A DNA stretch of 62,673 bases from Hyphomicrobiales bacterium (GTDB taxonomy: Bacteria; Pseudomonadota; Alphaproteobacteria; Rhizobiales; Rhizobiaceae): contig UBQW01000067.1 in NCBI GenBank assembly GCA_900467745.1, forward strand, positions 1 to 62,673. The letters run 5' to 3'. Of the stretch, positions 26,862 to 35,376 are shown one piece after another. A program made the position numbers and the translations under genes. Below the pieces are notes generated by a model. It searched no databases. It was not told where the DNA came from and saw only the letters and a list, made by a program, of their open reading frames with translations. Position 1 is the stretch's first letter. The number at the start of each line of letters is the position of its first letter.

Positions 26862-29651
26862 TCAGTAGTGGACGGACCGGCTGTCGATCGGCGTCGTCTT
26901 CGGCGGAGCAAACTTCGTCAGGTTGATACCTTCGACGGCCACACGATACTCCTCGATGCTCGGCGTGCGGCCGAGGATCGCGGAGAGAACCACCAGCGGA
27001 GTCGAAGCGAGTAGCGATTCACCCTTCTTCTCCGCGGTGTCTTCAACGACGCGGCCCTGGAAAAGACGGGTCGAGGTGGCGAGAACGGTGTCGCCCTTCT
27101 CGGCCTTTTCCTGGTTACCCATGCACAGGTTGCAGCCCGGGCGCTCGAGATAGAGGATGTTCTCGTACTCGGTGCGGTTCGATGTCTTCGGCTTGACATC
27201 GTCGAATTCGAAGCCCGAATACTTCTGGAGGATTTCCCAGTCACCTTCGGCCTTCAGCTCGTCGATGATGTTGTAGGTCGGTGCGGCGACGACGAGAGGC
27301 GCCTTGAACTCGACCTTGCCCTCATTCTTCTCGATGTTCTTCAGCATCTGGGCGACGATTTTCATGTCGCCCTTGTGCACCATGCAGGAGCCGACGAAGC
27401 CGAGGTCCACCTTCTTGGTGCCGCCATAGTAGGAGACCGGGCGGATCGTGTCGTGGGTGTAGCGGCGCGAGACGTCGGCATTGTTGACGTCGGGGTCGGC
27501 GATCATCGGCTCGTCGATGAGGTCGAGATCGACGACGACTTCGGCGAAATACTTCGCGTTATCGTCCGGCGTCAGCGCCGGCTTCTCGCCCGAGCGGATC
27601 TCGGCGATGCGGCGGTCGGCCTTGGCGATCAGGCCCTTCAACGTCTGAGCCTCGTTGTCCATGCCCTTGTCGATCATGATCTGCATGCGCGACTTGGCGA
27701 TTTCCAGGCTCTCGATCAGTGTCTCGTCTTCGGAGATGCAGATGGATGCTTTGGCCTTCATCTCGGCCGTCCAGTCGGTGAAGGTGAAGGCCTGGTCGGC
27801 GAGCAGCGTGCCGATGTGGACCTCGATGATGCGGCCCTGGAAGACGTTGTCGCCATGCTGCTTGAGCATCTGCGCCTGGGTGGCGTGGACGACATCGCGG
27901 AAGTCCATGTAGGGCTGCATCGTGCCCTTGAAGGTGACCTTGACCGACTGCGGGATCGGCATGGTGGCTTCGCCGGTGGCGAGCGCCAGCGCGACAGTGC
28001 CCGAGTCGGCACCGAAGGCGACGCCCTTCGACATGCGGGTATGGCTGTCGCCGCCGATGATGATGTCCCAGTCGTCAACGGTGATGTCGTTCAGCACCTT
28101 GTGGATGACGTCAGTCATCGCATGGTAGCTGCCCTTCGGATCGCGGGCGGTGATGACGCCGAAGTTGTTCATGAAGGACATGAGCTTCGGAATGTTGGCC
28201 TGGGCCTTCTTGTCCCAGACAGATGCCGTGTGGCAGCCCGACTGATAGGCGCCATCGACCAGCGGCGAGATGACGGTAGCCGCCATCGCTTCCAGTTCCT
28301 GCGCGGTCATCAGGCCTGTCGTGTCCTGCGAGCCGACGATGTTCACTTTGACGCGCACGTCGGAGCCGGCATGCAGCACCTTGCCGGGTGTCACGCCGAC
28401 TGCGTTGCGGTTGAAGATCTTTTCGACCGCCGTCAGGCCCTGGCCCTCGATGGCGATTTCCTTGTTGGGAGCGAAAACCGGGGTGGCTTCGACACCGAGC
28501 GTCTGGGCGGCGAAGGTCTGGAGCTTCTTGCCGAAGACGATGGCGTAGGACGAGCCGGCCTTCATGAACTCCATCTTCTGCGGCGTGAAGGAAGACGCGA
28601 CATCGACCAGCTCGTTGCCGGCCTCGTCGCGCAGCTTCTTGTTCTTCGCGTCGATCTTCAACACAGTGCCGGTTTCGACCGAAAACTTCTGGTCAAGGAT
28701 CGGGTTACCTTCGTTGTTGAGGATCGGCTTGCCGTTGTCGTCGAGCTTCTTCACCCAGTTCTTCAGGTTGAGGCCGATGCCGCCGGTGACGTCGACGGTG
28801 GTCGCGAAGATCGGCGAGATGCCGTTGGTGCCGGCGACGACTGGGGCGAAGTTGACGAAGGGAACGTAGGGGCTCGCCTGCTTGCCGGTCCACAGCGCCA
28901 CGTTGTTGACGCCGGACATGCGCGAGGAACCAACGCCCATCGTGCCCTTTTCGGCGATCATCATGACCCGCTTGTCCGGGTGCTGCTGCTGCAGGGCGAC
29001 GATCTCGGCCTGTGCCTCAGGCGTGATCATGCACTGGCCGTGCAGCTGGCGGTCGGAGCGCGAATGCGCCTGGTTGCCGGGAGAGAGAAGGTCGGTCGAG
29101 ATATCGCCTTCGGCGGCGATGAAGGTCACGACCTTGATCTCGTCTTCGACATCAGGAAGCTTGGTGAAGAATTCGGCCTTGGCGTAGCTGTTGAGAACGT
29201 CCTTGGCGACGGCATTGCCGGCCTTGTAGGCATCGCGCAGGCGGAACATGTCGGCGTCGTAGAGGAAAACCTGGGTCTTCAGCACGTCGCCGGCCTGACA
29301 GGCAATTTCGGCATCGTTGCCGAGTGCTACGTCGAGCAAAACCTGGACCGACGGACCGCCCTTCATGTGCGACAGCAGCTCGAGGGCGAATTTCGGGGTG
29401 ATTTCGGGGACGTTGGTCTCGCCGAGGATGATCTTCTTGAGGAAGGCAGCCTTGACGCCGGCGGCACTCGTCGTGCCAGGGAGCGTGTTGTAGATGAAGA
29501 ATTTCAAAGCATCGGCGCGGTGCTCGCTGCCGGTATCCTCGATCAGGGCAGTGATTTCGCCGGTCAGAGCGCCGTCATCGATCGGCTTGGGGGCGAGCCC
29601 TTGAGTTTCTCTGCTTTTGATTTCGGCCAGGTATTCCAAGTACAGGTTCAT
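26862..29651 (-). CDS. acnB: Aconitate hydratase B
   Basis: 929 residues, somewhat longer than E. coli AcnB (865). It isomerises citrate and isocitrate in the TCA cycle, and AcnB proteins also convert 2-methylaconitate. The N-terminal HEAT-like domain (from NLYLEYLAEIKSRE) marks the B type. The cluster cysteines are seen in VGSCMVHKGD and RPGCNLCMGNQ. GGDSHTRMSKGVAFGADSG and the C-terminal ILGRTPSIEEY are also characteristic. An inserted stretch around residues 340-390 (LDDNGKPILNNEGNPILDQK) accounts for part of the extra length. It stands alone, ending at the bidirectional terminator. Confidence 0.96.
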   Translation of the reverse strand: MNLYLEYLAEIKSRETQGLAPKPIDDGALTGEITALIEDTGSEHRADALKFFIYNTLPGTTSAAGVKAAFLKKIILGETNVPEITPKFALELLSHMKGGPSVQVLLDVALGNDAEIACQAGDVLKTQVFLYDADMFRLRDAYKAGNAVAKDVLNSYAKAEFFTKLPDVEDEIKVVTFIAAEGDISTDLLSPGNQAHSRSDRQLHGQCMITPEAQAEIVALQQQHPDKRVMMIAEKGTMGVGSSRMSGVNNVALWTGKQASPYVPFVNFAPVVAGTNGISPIFATTVDVTGGIGLNLKNWVKKLDDNGKPILNNEGNPILDQKFSVETGTVLKIDAKNKKLRDEAGNELVDVASSFTPQKMEFMKAGSSYAIVFGKKLQTFAAQTLGVEATPVFAPNKEIAIEGQGLTAVEKIFNRNAVGVTPGKVLHAGSDVRVKVNIVGSQDTTGLMTAQELEAMAATVISPLVDGAYQSGCHTASVWDKKAQANIPKLMSFMNNFGVITARDPKGSYHAMTDVIHKVLNDITVDDWDIIIGGDSHTRMSKGVAFGADSGTVALALATGEATMPIPQSVKVTFKGTMQPYMDFRDVVHATQAQMLKQHGDNVFQGRIIEVHIGTLLADQAFTFTDWTAEMKAKASICISEDETLIESLEIAKSRMQIMIDKGMDNEAQTLKGLIAKADRRIAEIRSGEKPALTPDDNAKYFAEVVVDLDLIDEPMIADPDVNNADVSRRYTHDTIRPVSYYGGTKKVDLGFVGSCMVHKGDMKIVAQMLKNIEKNEGKVEFKAPLVVAAPTYNIIDELKAEGDWEILQKYSGFEFDDVKPKTSNRTEYENILYLERPGCNLCMGNQEKAEKGDTVLATSTRLFQGRVVEDTAEKKGESLLASTPLVVLSAILGRTPSIEEYRVAVEGINLTKFAPPKTTPIDSRSVHY

Positions 29652-30231
29652 CGCAATCCCAACGTCATGGTGTGTGGGGCGCCGACGCGCAGCGCCACCG
29701 AACGGCAGTGTTCATCAGCCGAGGTCTTACAGCTTTCGTGCGTGTCAACCAAGGCCATCCGTGCAGATACCGCACTTCAACAAAAAAAATATTACTTTCG
29801 GTAGACGAACACGCGATTTTGACGGCGCACCAGCAACTCTCAAAACCATGCTGTCGCAAGGACATCGACTGACGATGTGCACGCGATCGACATCCGTATT
29901 TCAAATTTTTCAGAGGGTTGGAGCGCAGTCGTTAACCGTCTTTTCAACACTGTGAACGATTGTGGCAGCGTAACTTCAACCGGGTGAACATGATGTCCAC
30001 TACTCCATCACAGCATGGCCAGCCGCCCCATATGGCGGAAAATGCGCTGTTGCCGCCACGGCTTCGTTCCGCCGGCTTCCACATTGGCTTCCAATCCATT
30101 CATCCGTCGACCTTCGCGCGACTGCCGGCGGTATCGGGCTAGTCGTTCCATTTCGTGCTTAAACTTCCGGGAACGACGGAACGCGCGATATCGCGGACGA
30201 CGGTTCCCGCCTATTTCATTGGGAAAATCAT
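29652..30231. other. 580-base intergenic region between acnB and the ArsR gene
   Basis: It holds the acnB promoter (minus) and the ArsR promoter (plus). Open frames here are short and have no family signature. An AT-rich tract lies at about 29778-29800. The only notable structure is the symmetric element at 30168-30209, listed separately. Confidence 0.5.
30168..30209. promoter_or_regulatory. Nested inverted repeats upstream of the ArsR gene
   Basis: CGGGAAC (30168-30174) and GTTCCCG (30203-30209) flank a perfect 12-base palindrome CGCGATATCGCG (30184-30195). The array ends 22 bases before the ArsR start, a good position for an autoregulatory operator. Which of the symmetries is bound cannot be told. 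Confidence 0.4.
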
Positions 30232-30570
30232 ATGCAGGAAGACAATCGGAACCCGCAGGGCATTGCTGCTCTGGCGGAGCAGCTTGCGGTTCTCGGAAAC
30301 GCCAACCGGCTCGCGATCCTGACCAATCTCGCCGAAGGCGAGATTCAGGTCAACGTGCTCGCCAAGAAACTCGGCCTCGGCCAATCGGCGCTCTCGCAAC
30401 ACCTCGCCATCCTGCGGGCCTGCGAATTTGTCTCGACGCGGCGCGCCTCGCAATCGGTGTTCTACTCGATACAGCCACGTTCGATCGCCGCAGCATTGGC
30501 GAGCGCCCGGGACTTGCTCATTGGCGCCGGTGGTGGTGAAGGGGAACGCGCGGTCCGACAGCGCCCGTAG
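30232..30570 (+). CDS. ArsR-family transcriptional regulator
   Basis: 112 residues with a winged helix-turn-helix: AEQLAVLGNANRLAILTNLAE, VNVLAKKLGLGQSALSQHLA and STRRASQSVFYSI. QSALSQHL and the wing are typical of the BigR/YgaV branch. Only one cysteine is visible (LRACEF), so neither a classic metal site nor the two-cysteine sulfide switch of BigR/SqrR is evident. It is followed, after 219 bases, by an inositol monophosphatase-family gene on the same strand. The target is unknown; autoregulation at the upstream palindrome is plausible. Confidence 0.87.
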   Translation: MQEDNRNPQGIAALAEQLAVLGNANRLAILTNLAEGEIQVNVLAKKLGLGQSALSQHLAILRACEFVSTRRASQSVFYSIQPRSIAAALASARDLLIGAGGGEGERAVRQRP

Positions 30571-30789
30571 GAGTGAGGTGCAGAGAGCGCGCTCCAGGCA
30601 ACCTTCGGTGCGCGAAGGGCCACACGGCATTTGCCCCATCGCCTCCGGAGCAATTCGCACGCAATCCGGTTGGAGGTCTGGCCTCCGGCATCAACATCAT
30701 GCCTGCAAAGCGCGGCGCACGTCACGAAATCGTCACGCGGCTCTGCCATGCGTTCCGGCTGTATTGTAGTTTCATTACCCGGGTTCCTA

Positions 30790-31620
30790 ATGACATCCTC
30801 TCCCATAGCCGCGCGCCTTTCGCCAAACGCCTCCCCTCGCCTGATCACTCTCGCATCGACGGTGGTAAAGGCCGGCGAAACGGCCAGACGGTCGCTGCAG
30901 CGCCGGCGTATTAGCGATGTGGTGTCAAAGGGGCCGCGCGATTACCAGACGGAGATCGACGTTGCCGTCGAGCGGATCATCGTGGCGGACATGATCGCGG
31001 CATTCCCCACCTACTCGATCAAGGGCGAAGAGGATGTCGGCAACCGGGTGGTCGGAACGGATGCGCCGATCATCTACATCGACCCGATCGACGGGACGAC
31101 CAACTTCGCCTGGGGTATCCCGCATTTCGGCATGACGATTGCGATTGCCGAAGGCGGACGGATCGTTGCCGGCGTGGTCTATGATCCGATGCTGGACGAG
31201 CTGTTCAGCGCCGAGCTAGACGGTGGCGCCTATCTCAACGGCGAACGTATTTCCTGCGTCGACAACGCCGATATCGAAAACGTTGTCGTTGGCGCCGGCC
31301 TGCCCGTTCCCGGCCAGGTCAAGGCCGTTTCAACGGACATCTATTTCGATGCACTGAAGAGATTGATGAGCAATACGGCCGGCGTGCGGCGGCTGGGCTC
31401 AGCAGCTTTGTCGATCGCGTACGTTGCAAGCGGCCGCCTGGACGGTTTCTTTGAAGATGGCCTGTCACCGCATGATTATGGCGCGGCTGCGCTGCTGGTA
31501 GCGGAAGCCGGTGGCACCGTTTCCGCCTTCAAGGGCGGCCCGGTGACAGAGAATGGCGACATCCTCGCCGCCAACACCGCGCTGCACCCCTGGCTCGTCA
31601 AAGGGTTTGAGGGCGCGTAA
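30790..31620 (+). CDS. Inositol monophosphatase-family phosphatase
   Basis: 276 residues from an ATG at 30790; longer in-frame extensions have no family content. The Mg(II)/Li-sensitive phosphatase motifs are present: SIKGEEDVGN (metal Glu), IYIDPIDGTTNFAWGIPHFG (motif A) and LSPHDYGAAALLVAEAGG (motif B, with His-Asp for the usual Trp-Asp). GAYLNGERI is also typical. Family members hydrolyse inositol phosphates, 3'-phosphoadenosine phosphates or sugar phosphates. A PAP(S)-directed role would fit the sulfur-related genes downstream, but nothing in the sequence proves it. Confidence 0.88.
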   Translation: MTSSPIAARLSPNASPRLITLASTVVKAGETARRSLQRRRISDVVSKGPRDYQTEIDVAVERIIVADMIAAFPTYSIKGEEDVGNRVVGTDAPIIYIDPIDGTTNFAWGIPHFGMTIAIAEGGRIVAGVVYDPMLDELFSAELDGGAYLNGERISCVDNADIENVVVGAGLPVPGQVKAVSTDIYFDALKRLMSNTAGVRRLGSAALSIAYVASGRLDGFFEDGLSPHDYGAAALLVAEAGGTVSAFKGGPVTENGDILAANTALHPWLVKGFEGA

Positions 31621-31777
31621 GCCCGCAACCGCGCTTCCATCCCCGGTTTGTTATTGTACGTTAGCCTCAGCGCTACCGTGACAAGCCGCAATCGTCACGA
31701 CCTTGGGTATTGACCGCGCCACGCGACAACTTCAAGAGTGCCTCCCTGACGTTCAATTCAAGCTGCGGGCTGCTCAA

Positions 31778-32323
31778 ATGTCTTCCGAGGTCAAATCCAA
31801 TCGCGATGATCTTCTCGCGCGCGTGGGTGACATTTTCTATGCCAACGGCACCTACCTTGTCGGCATGGCGGAATTGATCAAGCATCTCCGAACGACGAGG
31901 GTCACCTTCTACCGGCACTTCGCAAGCAAGGAAGACATGATCGTCGCCTATTTGCAGCAACGCGATGCGGCGGTGCGCGCCCAGCTTGCGCAGGTGGTGG
32001 GCGACAGGACGGGAGCGGACGCGGCGCTCGATATCTTTTCGAACCTCGAGCAGAAGACCAGCGCGGAAAATTTTCGCGGTTGCGCCTTCTTCCTGGCAGC
32101 GATCGAAAACCCGCAATCGGCAAAAATCCAGAGCGCGGCCCGCAGCCACAAGGATTTTCTGAAGAGCTTTTTCCTCAGCCTGATGCAAAAGCCCGACGAG
32201 GCTCTCGCCGAGCAGCTCCTGCTTCTCTACGAGGGCGCACTGGCAAGTTCGGCCTTGCGGCGCGAGGCCGGAGCTGCTGCGACCGCCAGATCGATCGCAG
32301 CGCATCTCATGTCGGACGCCTGA
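31778..32323 (+). CDS. TetR-family transcriptional regulator
   Basis: 181 residues from an ATG at 31778. The N-terminal helix-turn-helix reads RDDLLARVGDIFYANGTYLV, then TTRVTFYRHFASKEDMIVAYL. The C-terminal ligand domain includes FRGCAFFLAAIENPQSAKIQ, a signature of the YxaF/LmrA-like branch. It is convergent with the CapA-like gene (four bases apart). A perfect TetR-type palindrome lies at 33819, between that gene and the hydroxyacid dehydrogenase, and is the best candidate operator. Confidence 0.88.
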   Translation: MSSEVKSNRDDLLARVGDIFYANGTYLVGMAELIKHLRTTRVTFYRHFASKEDMIVAYLQQRDAAVRAQLAQVVGDRTGADAALDIFSNLEQKTSAENFRGCAFFLAAIENPQSAKIQSAARSHKDFLKSFFLSLMQKPDEALAEQLLLLYEGALASSALRREAGAAATARSIAAHLMSDA

Positions 32324-32327
32324 GCAC

Positions 32328-33653
32328 TCAGCCCGGCAGAACGTCGATCAAGCCGTCGCTTTCGTTGTAGCGGATAGCAGTGCCATAGGCCTTGCTCATC
32401 TCGCCCATGTCGGCGGCGATTTCACGCGCGAGCTCTACAGATGCGCACGCCGGCAGGCCCCGTTCCGACGGACGCGTTCTGTTGAGATCGAGATCGAGCG
32501 CCACGAGACGCACGCTTACCTCTCCATCGGCGATATCGAGCAGCGCGATGCAGGATTTCGAGAAGCGCGAATCGCCATAAAAGCCGATCGGCTCGCCTGC
32601 GGCGTTGCGCGCACGCGACATATGAAGATGCGACGGCAGCGCATCCTTCGTGAAACCGTAGGCCTCGTACATCTCCGGGGTTATCTTCTGCATGCCGGCT
32701 TCGAATTCCATCAGCAGGCTGCCGAGCGAATAGAAGATCGGCTTGCCCTTGTAGAATTCGATGCCGCGCAGCATGTGCGGCCCGTGGCCGATGACAGCCG
32801 TCGCACCTGCATCGATGGCGCGGCGGGCGAAATCCTCCAGGAACGGCGCGGGTCGCGGCGAATACCAGTTTTCCTCCGTCCCTTCATGCGCATGCAGGCT
32901 GAGCAGCACGATTTCCGCCCGGTTGGCGGCATCGCGGACGTTTTCGAGAATGGCCTTGGCATCCTTCTCGTTGGCATAATAGCGGATATGCGCATGCTCG
33001 CCGCGCTCGAACTGCAGCGATCCTTCGAAAACCGAGCCGAACGGCAGGCGATCCGGCCCCGGATCCGCCATCACCTCGACATCCATCACTTCCTTGCGCC
33101 CTCCGGCGATCCCAAGCATCTCGTCAATGCGGCGAAGCTGCTGAAACTCGGTTTCCGGGAGCACGTAGGCGCGGCCCCAGCGCAGCGGATTGAGCCCGGC
33201 GCGCGCCGGTATGCCAGTGCCCGCCGTGCTGGCGGCAAATTCGCTCGAGCGGGTGGTTCCCGTCGAGATCAGCGCGATACGGCCGTCGCTGGTGTCGAGG
33301 AAGTGTGGCAGCCGCGCCTCTTCGAGGCTCCGGCCGATGCCGCTGTGGATGATGCCGCGCGCCTCGCAGGCTTCGATCGTATCGATGACGCCTTGCGGGC
33401 CGAAATCGCCAGTGTGGTTATTGGCGAAGGAGAGCAGGTTGATGCCGATCGATGTCAACTCGTCCACCGCCTCGATGCCGACGGCGGTCATGAAGCGACG
33501 GGGCGCCGGCGCCGTGGTTCGGGCGGGGCAGATGAACTCCGCATTGACGAAGGCGGCATCGCACTCGCCGAGATATTCGAGCAGTTTTTCATCGAGGCGA
33601 CCGGCGAGATTTCCGCCGGAAAACAGTGCGTCACCACCAGCAACAACACGCAT
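32328..33653 (-). CDS. CapA/PgsA-type metallophosphatase-fold protein
   Basis: 441 residues from an ATG at 33653, preceded by CAGGAG; an upstream extension to 33818 has no domain content. The CapA motifs are seen in order: GGDALF near the start, FVNAEF, FANNHTGDFG, LLSLHAHEGTEENW, IGHGPHMLRGIEFYKGKPIF and YSLGSLLMEF. CapA/PgsA proteins take part in poly-gamma-glutamate synthesis or export, but stand-alone cytosolic members are widespread and uncharacterised. There is no signal peptide or membrane anchor and no pgsB/C nearby. It is divergent from the hydroxyacid dehydrogenase and Tct transporter operon across a shared operator. Confidence 0.85.
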   Translation of the reverse strand: MRVVAGGDALFSGGNLAGRLDEKLLEYLGECDAAFVNAEFICPARTTAPAPRRFMTAVGIEAVDELTSIGINLLSFANNHTGDFGPQGVIDTIEACEARGIIHSGIGRSLEEARLPHFLDTSDGRIALISTGTTRSSEFAASTAGTGIPARAGLNPLRWGRAYVLPETEFQQLRRIDEMLGIAGGRKEVMDVEVMADPGPDRLPFGSVFEGSLQFERGEHAHIRYYANEKDAKAILENVRDAANRAEIVLLSLHAHEGTEENWYSPRPAPFLEDFARRAIDAGATAVIGHGPHMLRGIEFYKGKPIFYSLGSLLMEFEAGMQKITPEMYEAYGFTKDALPSHLHMSRARNAAGEPIGFYGDSRFSKSCIALLDIADGEVSVRLVALDLDLNRTRPSERGLPACASVELAREIAADMGEMSKAYGTAIRYNESDGLIDVLPG

Positions 33654-33818
33654 GCAACATTCTCCTGATCCGCCGGAACGTGCACCGAACCGACAAAGAA
33701 ACAACAACTTGACTACCGCAACATTAGGCCGGACAGCCCGGCAAATATTCCAAATTGCGGCCAGCAATTGGAAAACTGTTCCTTCGGCGAAAGCCGATTC
33801 ATGCGATAAGTAGCCCAC

Positions 33819-33853
33819 TAGAACGATCGTTCTACCTTATTGGTTAGAACGAT
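33819..33853. promoter_or_regulatory. TetR-type operator: 16-bp palindrome plus extra half-site
   Basis: TAGAACGATCGTTCTA (33819-33834) is a perfect palindrome. A further half-site TAGAACGAT follows at 33845-33853. They lie 30 bases upstream of the dehydrogenase start and about 165 bases from the divergent CapA start. Length and symmetry suit a TetR dimer. The TetR gene is one gene away. Confidence 0.7.
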
Positions 33854-33882
33854 AAACCGAATTGCGCAATGGGGCTCACATC

Positions 33883-34857
33883 ATGTCATCAAAGACCGGC
33901 TGGACCGAAAACCGGCCGCCCGTTATCGCCTGCAATCTGGACCCCGAGCAGGCTGAGAAGCTGAGCGCCCACATAAGCGGGCCGACGGTTCTCCCCTATA
34001 GCGATACTGCATCGGCATGGGATGTGCCGAAGGACGCGGACTTCCTCTTCACCTTCTTTCGCGGCTGGGGCGCAGCACCTCGACAGAAGCCGGACGGTTG
34101 GCCCTTCAATCTGAAATGGGTGCAGATCGCCTCGGCGGGCATCGATGCATTTCCCGACTGGGTTTTCGAGGCGCCGCTGGTCACCACCGGTCGCGGCATC
34201 TCGGCCGAGGCGATCGCGGAATATATCGTCGCAACTATCTTCGGCCATGAAAAGCAGATGTTCGACGGACTGCTTGCGCGATCCGCCGACGAATGGACGA
34301 AGCGCACGCTGGGTCTCGTGTCCGGCAAATCGGTCGGCATCTACGGTTACGGCGCGATCGGCCGCCGGGCTGCTGAAAAGCTCCATGCGCTCGGCATGAC
34401 GGTTTCCGCCGTCAAGCGCGAGGCGCCGCAGGAAGCCGGTAACGTCACCTTCTGCGCATCGCTCAACGAGATGATCGGCTCGGTGGATCACCTCGTTTTG
34501 GCGGTGCCGCTAACGCAGGCCACCCGGCGTTCCGTCAACGCAGAGATCTTTGCCGCCGCCAAGCCCGGGTTGCATGTCATCAATATCTGCCGTGGCGAAG
34601 TGCTCGATGACGAGGCCCTTCTTGCGGCACTCGATAGCGGCCAGGTGTCGGCCGCAACGCTCGATGTGACCGCGCCCGAGCCGCTCCCTGCAGGTCACGT
34701 CTTCTACACCCATCCGAAAATTCGACTGACGCCGCATATCTCCTGGTCGTCGGAAGACAATATAGAGCGCATCGCCGCTAAGCTGCATGGCAATCTCGAC
34801 CGCTATCTAGCTGGAGAGACGCTTACCGATGTCGTCATTGCCGGGCGCGGATACTGA
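33883..34857 (+). CDS. D-2-hydroxyacid dehydrogenase (NAD(P)-dependent)
   Basis: 324 residues from an ATG at 33883. The coenzyme domain has GKSVGIYGYGAIGRRAAEKL. The catalytic residues sit in ICRGEVLDDEALLAAL (Arg), DVTAPEPLPAGH (Glu) and RLTPHISWSS (His). It interconverts a D-2-hydroxyacid and a 2-oxoacid. Nineteen bases after its stop begins the Tct carboxylate transporter, so the imported acid or a product of it is the likely substrate. The shared TetR-type operator lies just upstream. Confidence 0.9.
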   Translation: MSSKTGWTENRPPVIACNLDPEQAEKLSAHISGPTVLPYSDTASAWDVPKDADFLFTFFRGWGAAPRQKPDGWPFNLKWVQIASAGIDAFPDWVFEAPLVTTGRGISAEAIAEYIVATIFGHEKQMFDGLLARSADEWTKRTLGLVSGKSVGIYGYGAIGRRAAEKLHALGMTVSAVKREAPQEAGNVTFCASLNEMIGSVDHLVLAVPLTQATRRSVNAEIFAAAKPGLHVINICRGEVLDDEALLAALDSGQVSAATLDVTAPEPLPAGHVFYTHPKIRLTPHISWSSEDNIERIAAKLHGNLDRYLAGETLTDVVIAGRGY

Positions 34858-34875
34858 CGTCGCAGGAGGGGAGGA

Positions 34876-35376
34876 ATGAGTTTGCAAATTGACACGACCA
34901 ATGGCCGGCGCGACAACACGCATATCCCGCTCGGAATCTTCCTGATCGCGATCGGGCTCGGCGCCTTGTGGGTCGCGCGCGACTATGACACTGGCACCTT
35001 CACCAGCATGGGACCGGGCTTCTTCCCGAAGGGCATTTCGGGCTGCATGATCCTCATGGGCATTCTCGTCGTCCTGCTTCGCGGCAAGGATCTGCCTGAG
35101 GTGGAAGGGGCCGGGCAAGAGGCGCCGACGGCAGCCGCTCGGTTGCGCATCATCGGCTTGGTCACCGCCTCCATCCTGGTGTTTGCCGCGACGCTGTCGC
35201 CGCTCGGCCTGCCGGTCGCGACCTTCTTTATGGTGACGATCGCCGGCTTCAGCCATCGCGGCTCGCAGCCGCTGACGATCCTTGCAACGGCAATCGCTCT
35301 CGCCGCATTCGCCACCGTGCTCTTTGCCTGGCTGCTCGGCCTGCAGATACCCGTCTTGCCGGAGGTCCTGCGATGA
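34876..35376 (+). CDS. tctB: Tripartite tricarboxylate transporter small membrane subunit (TctB)
   Basis: 166 residues with four hydrophobic segments and the TctB feature SMGPGFFPKGISGCMILMGI. A very strong ribosome site (AGGAGGGGAGG) precedes the ATG. It works with TctA, the large permease, to import carboxylates delivered by the periplasmic TctC protein. The stop overlaps the tctA start by four bases. Family gene order TctB-A-C is kept. Confidence 0.88.
   Translation: MSLQIDTTNGRRDNTHIPLGIFLIAIGLGALWVARDYDTGTFTSMGPGFFPKGISGCMILMGILVVLLRGKDLPEVEGAGQEAPTAAARLRIIGLVTASILVFAATLSPLGLPVATFFMVTIAGFSHRGSQPLTILATAIALAAFATVLFAWLLGLQIPVLPEVLR

Noticed and set aside
27375..29804. 809-codon open frame antisense to acnB
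   Set aside because: Frame is a shadow of the opposite strand gene at high GC; repetitive low-complexity Asp/Val/Gly/Leu composition, no family motifs, while AcnB on the other strand is unambiguous.
33654..33818. N-terminal extension of the CapA-like protein to 33818
   Set aside because: It would cover the promoter region and adds cysteine/arginine-rich sequence with no CapA content; a good ribosome site lies before the ATG at 33653.
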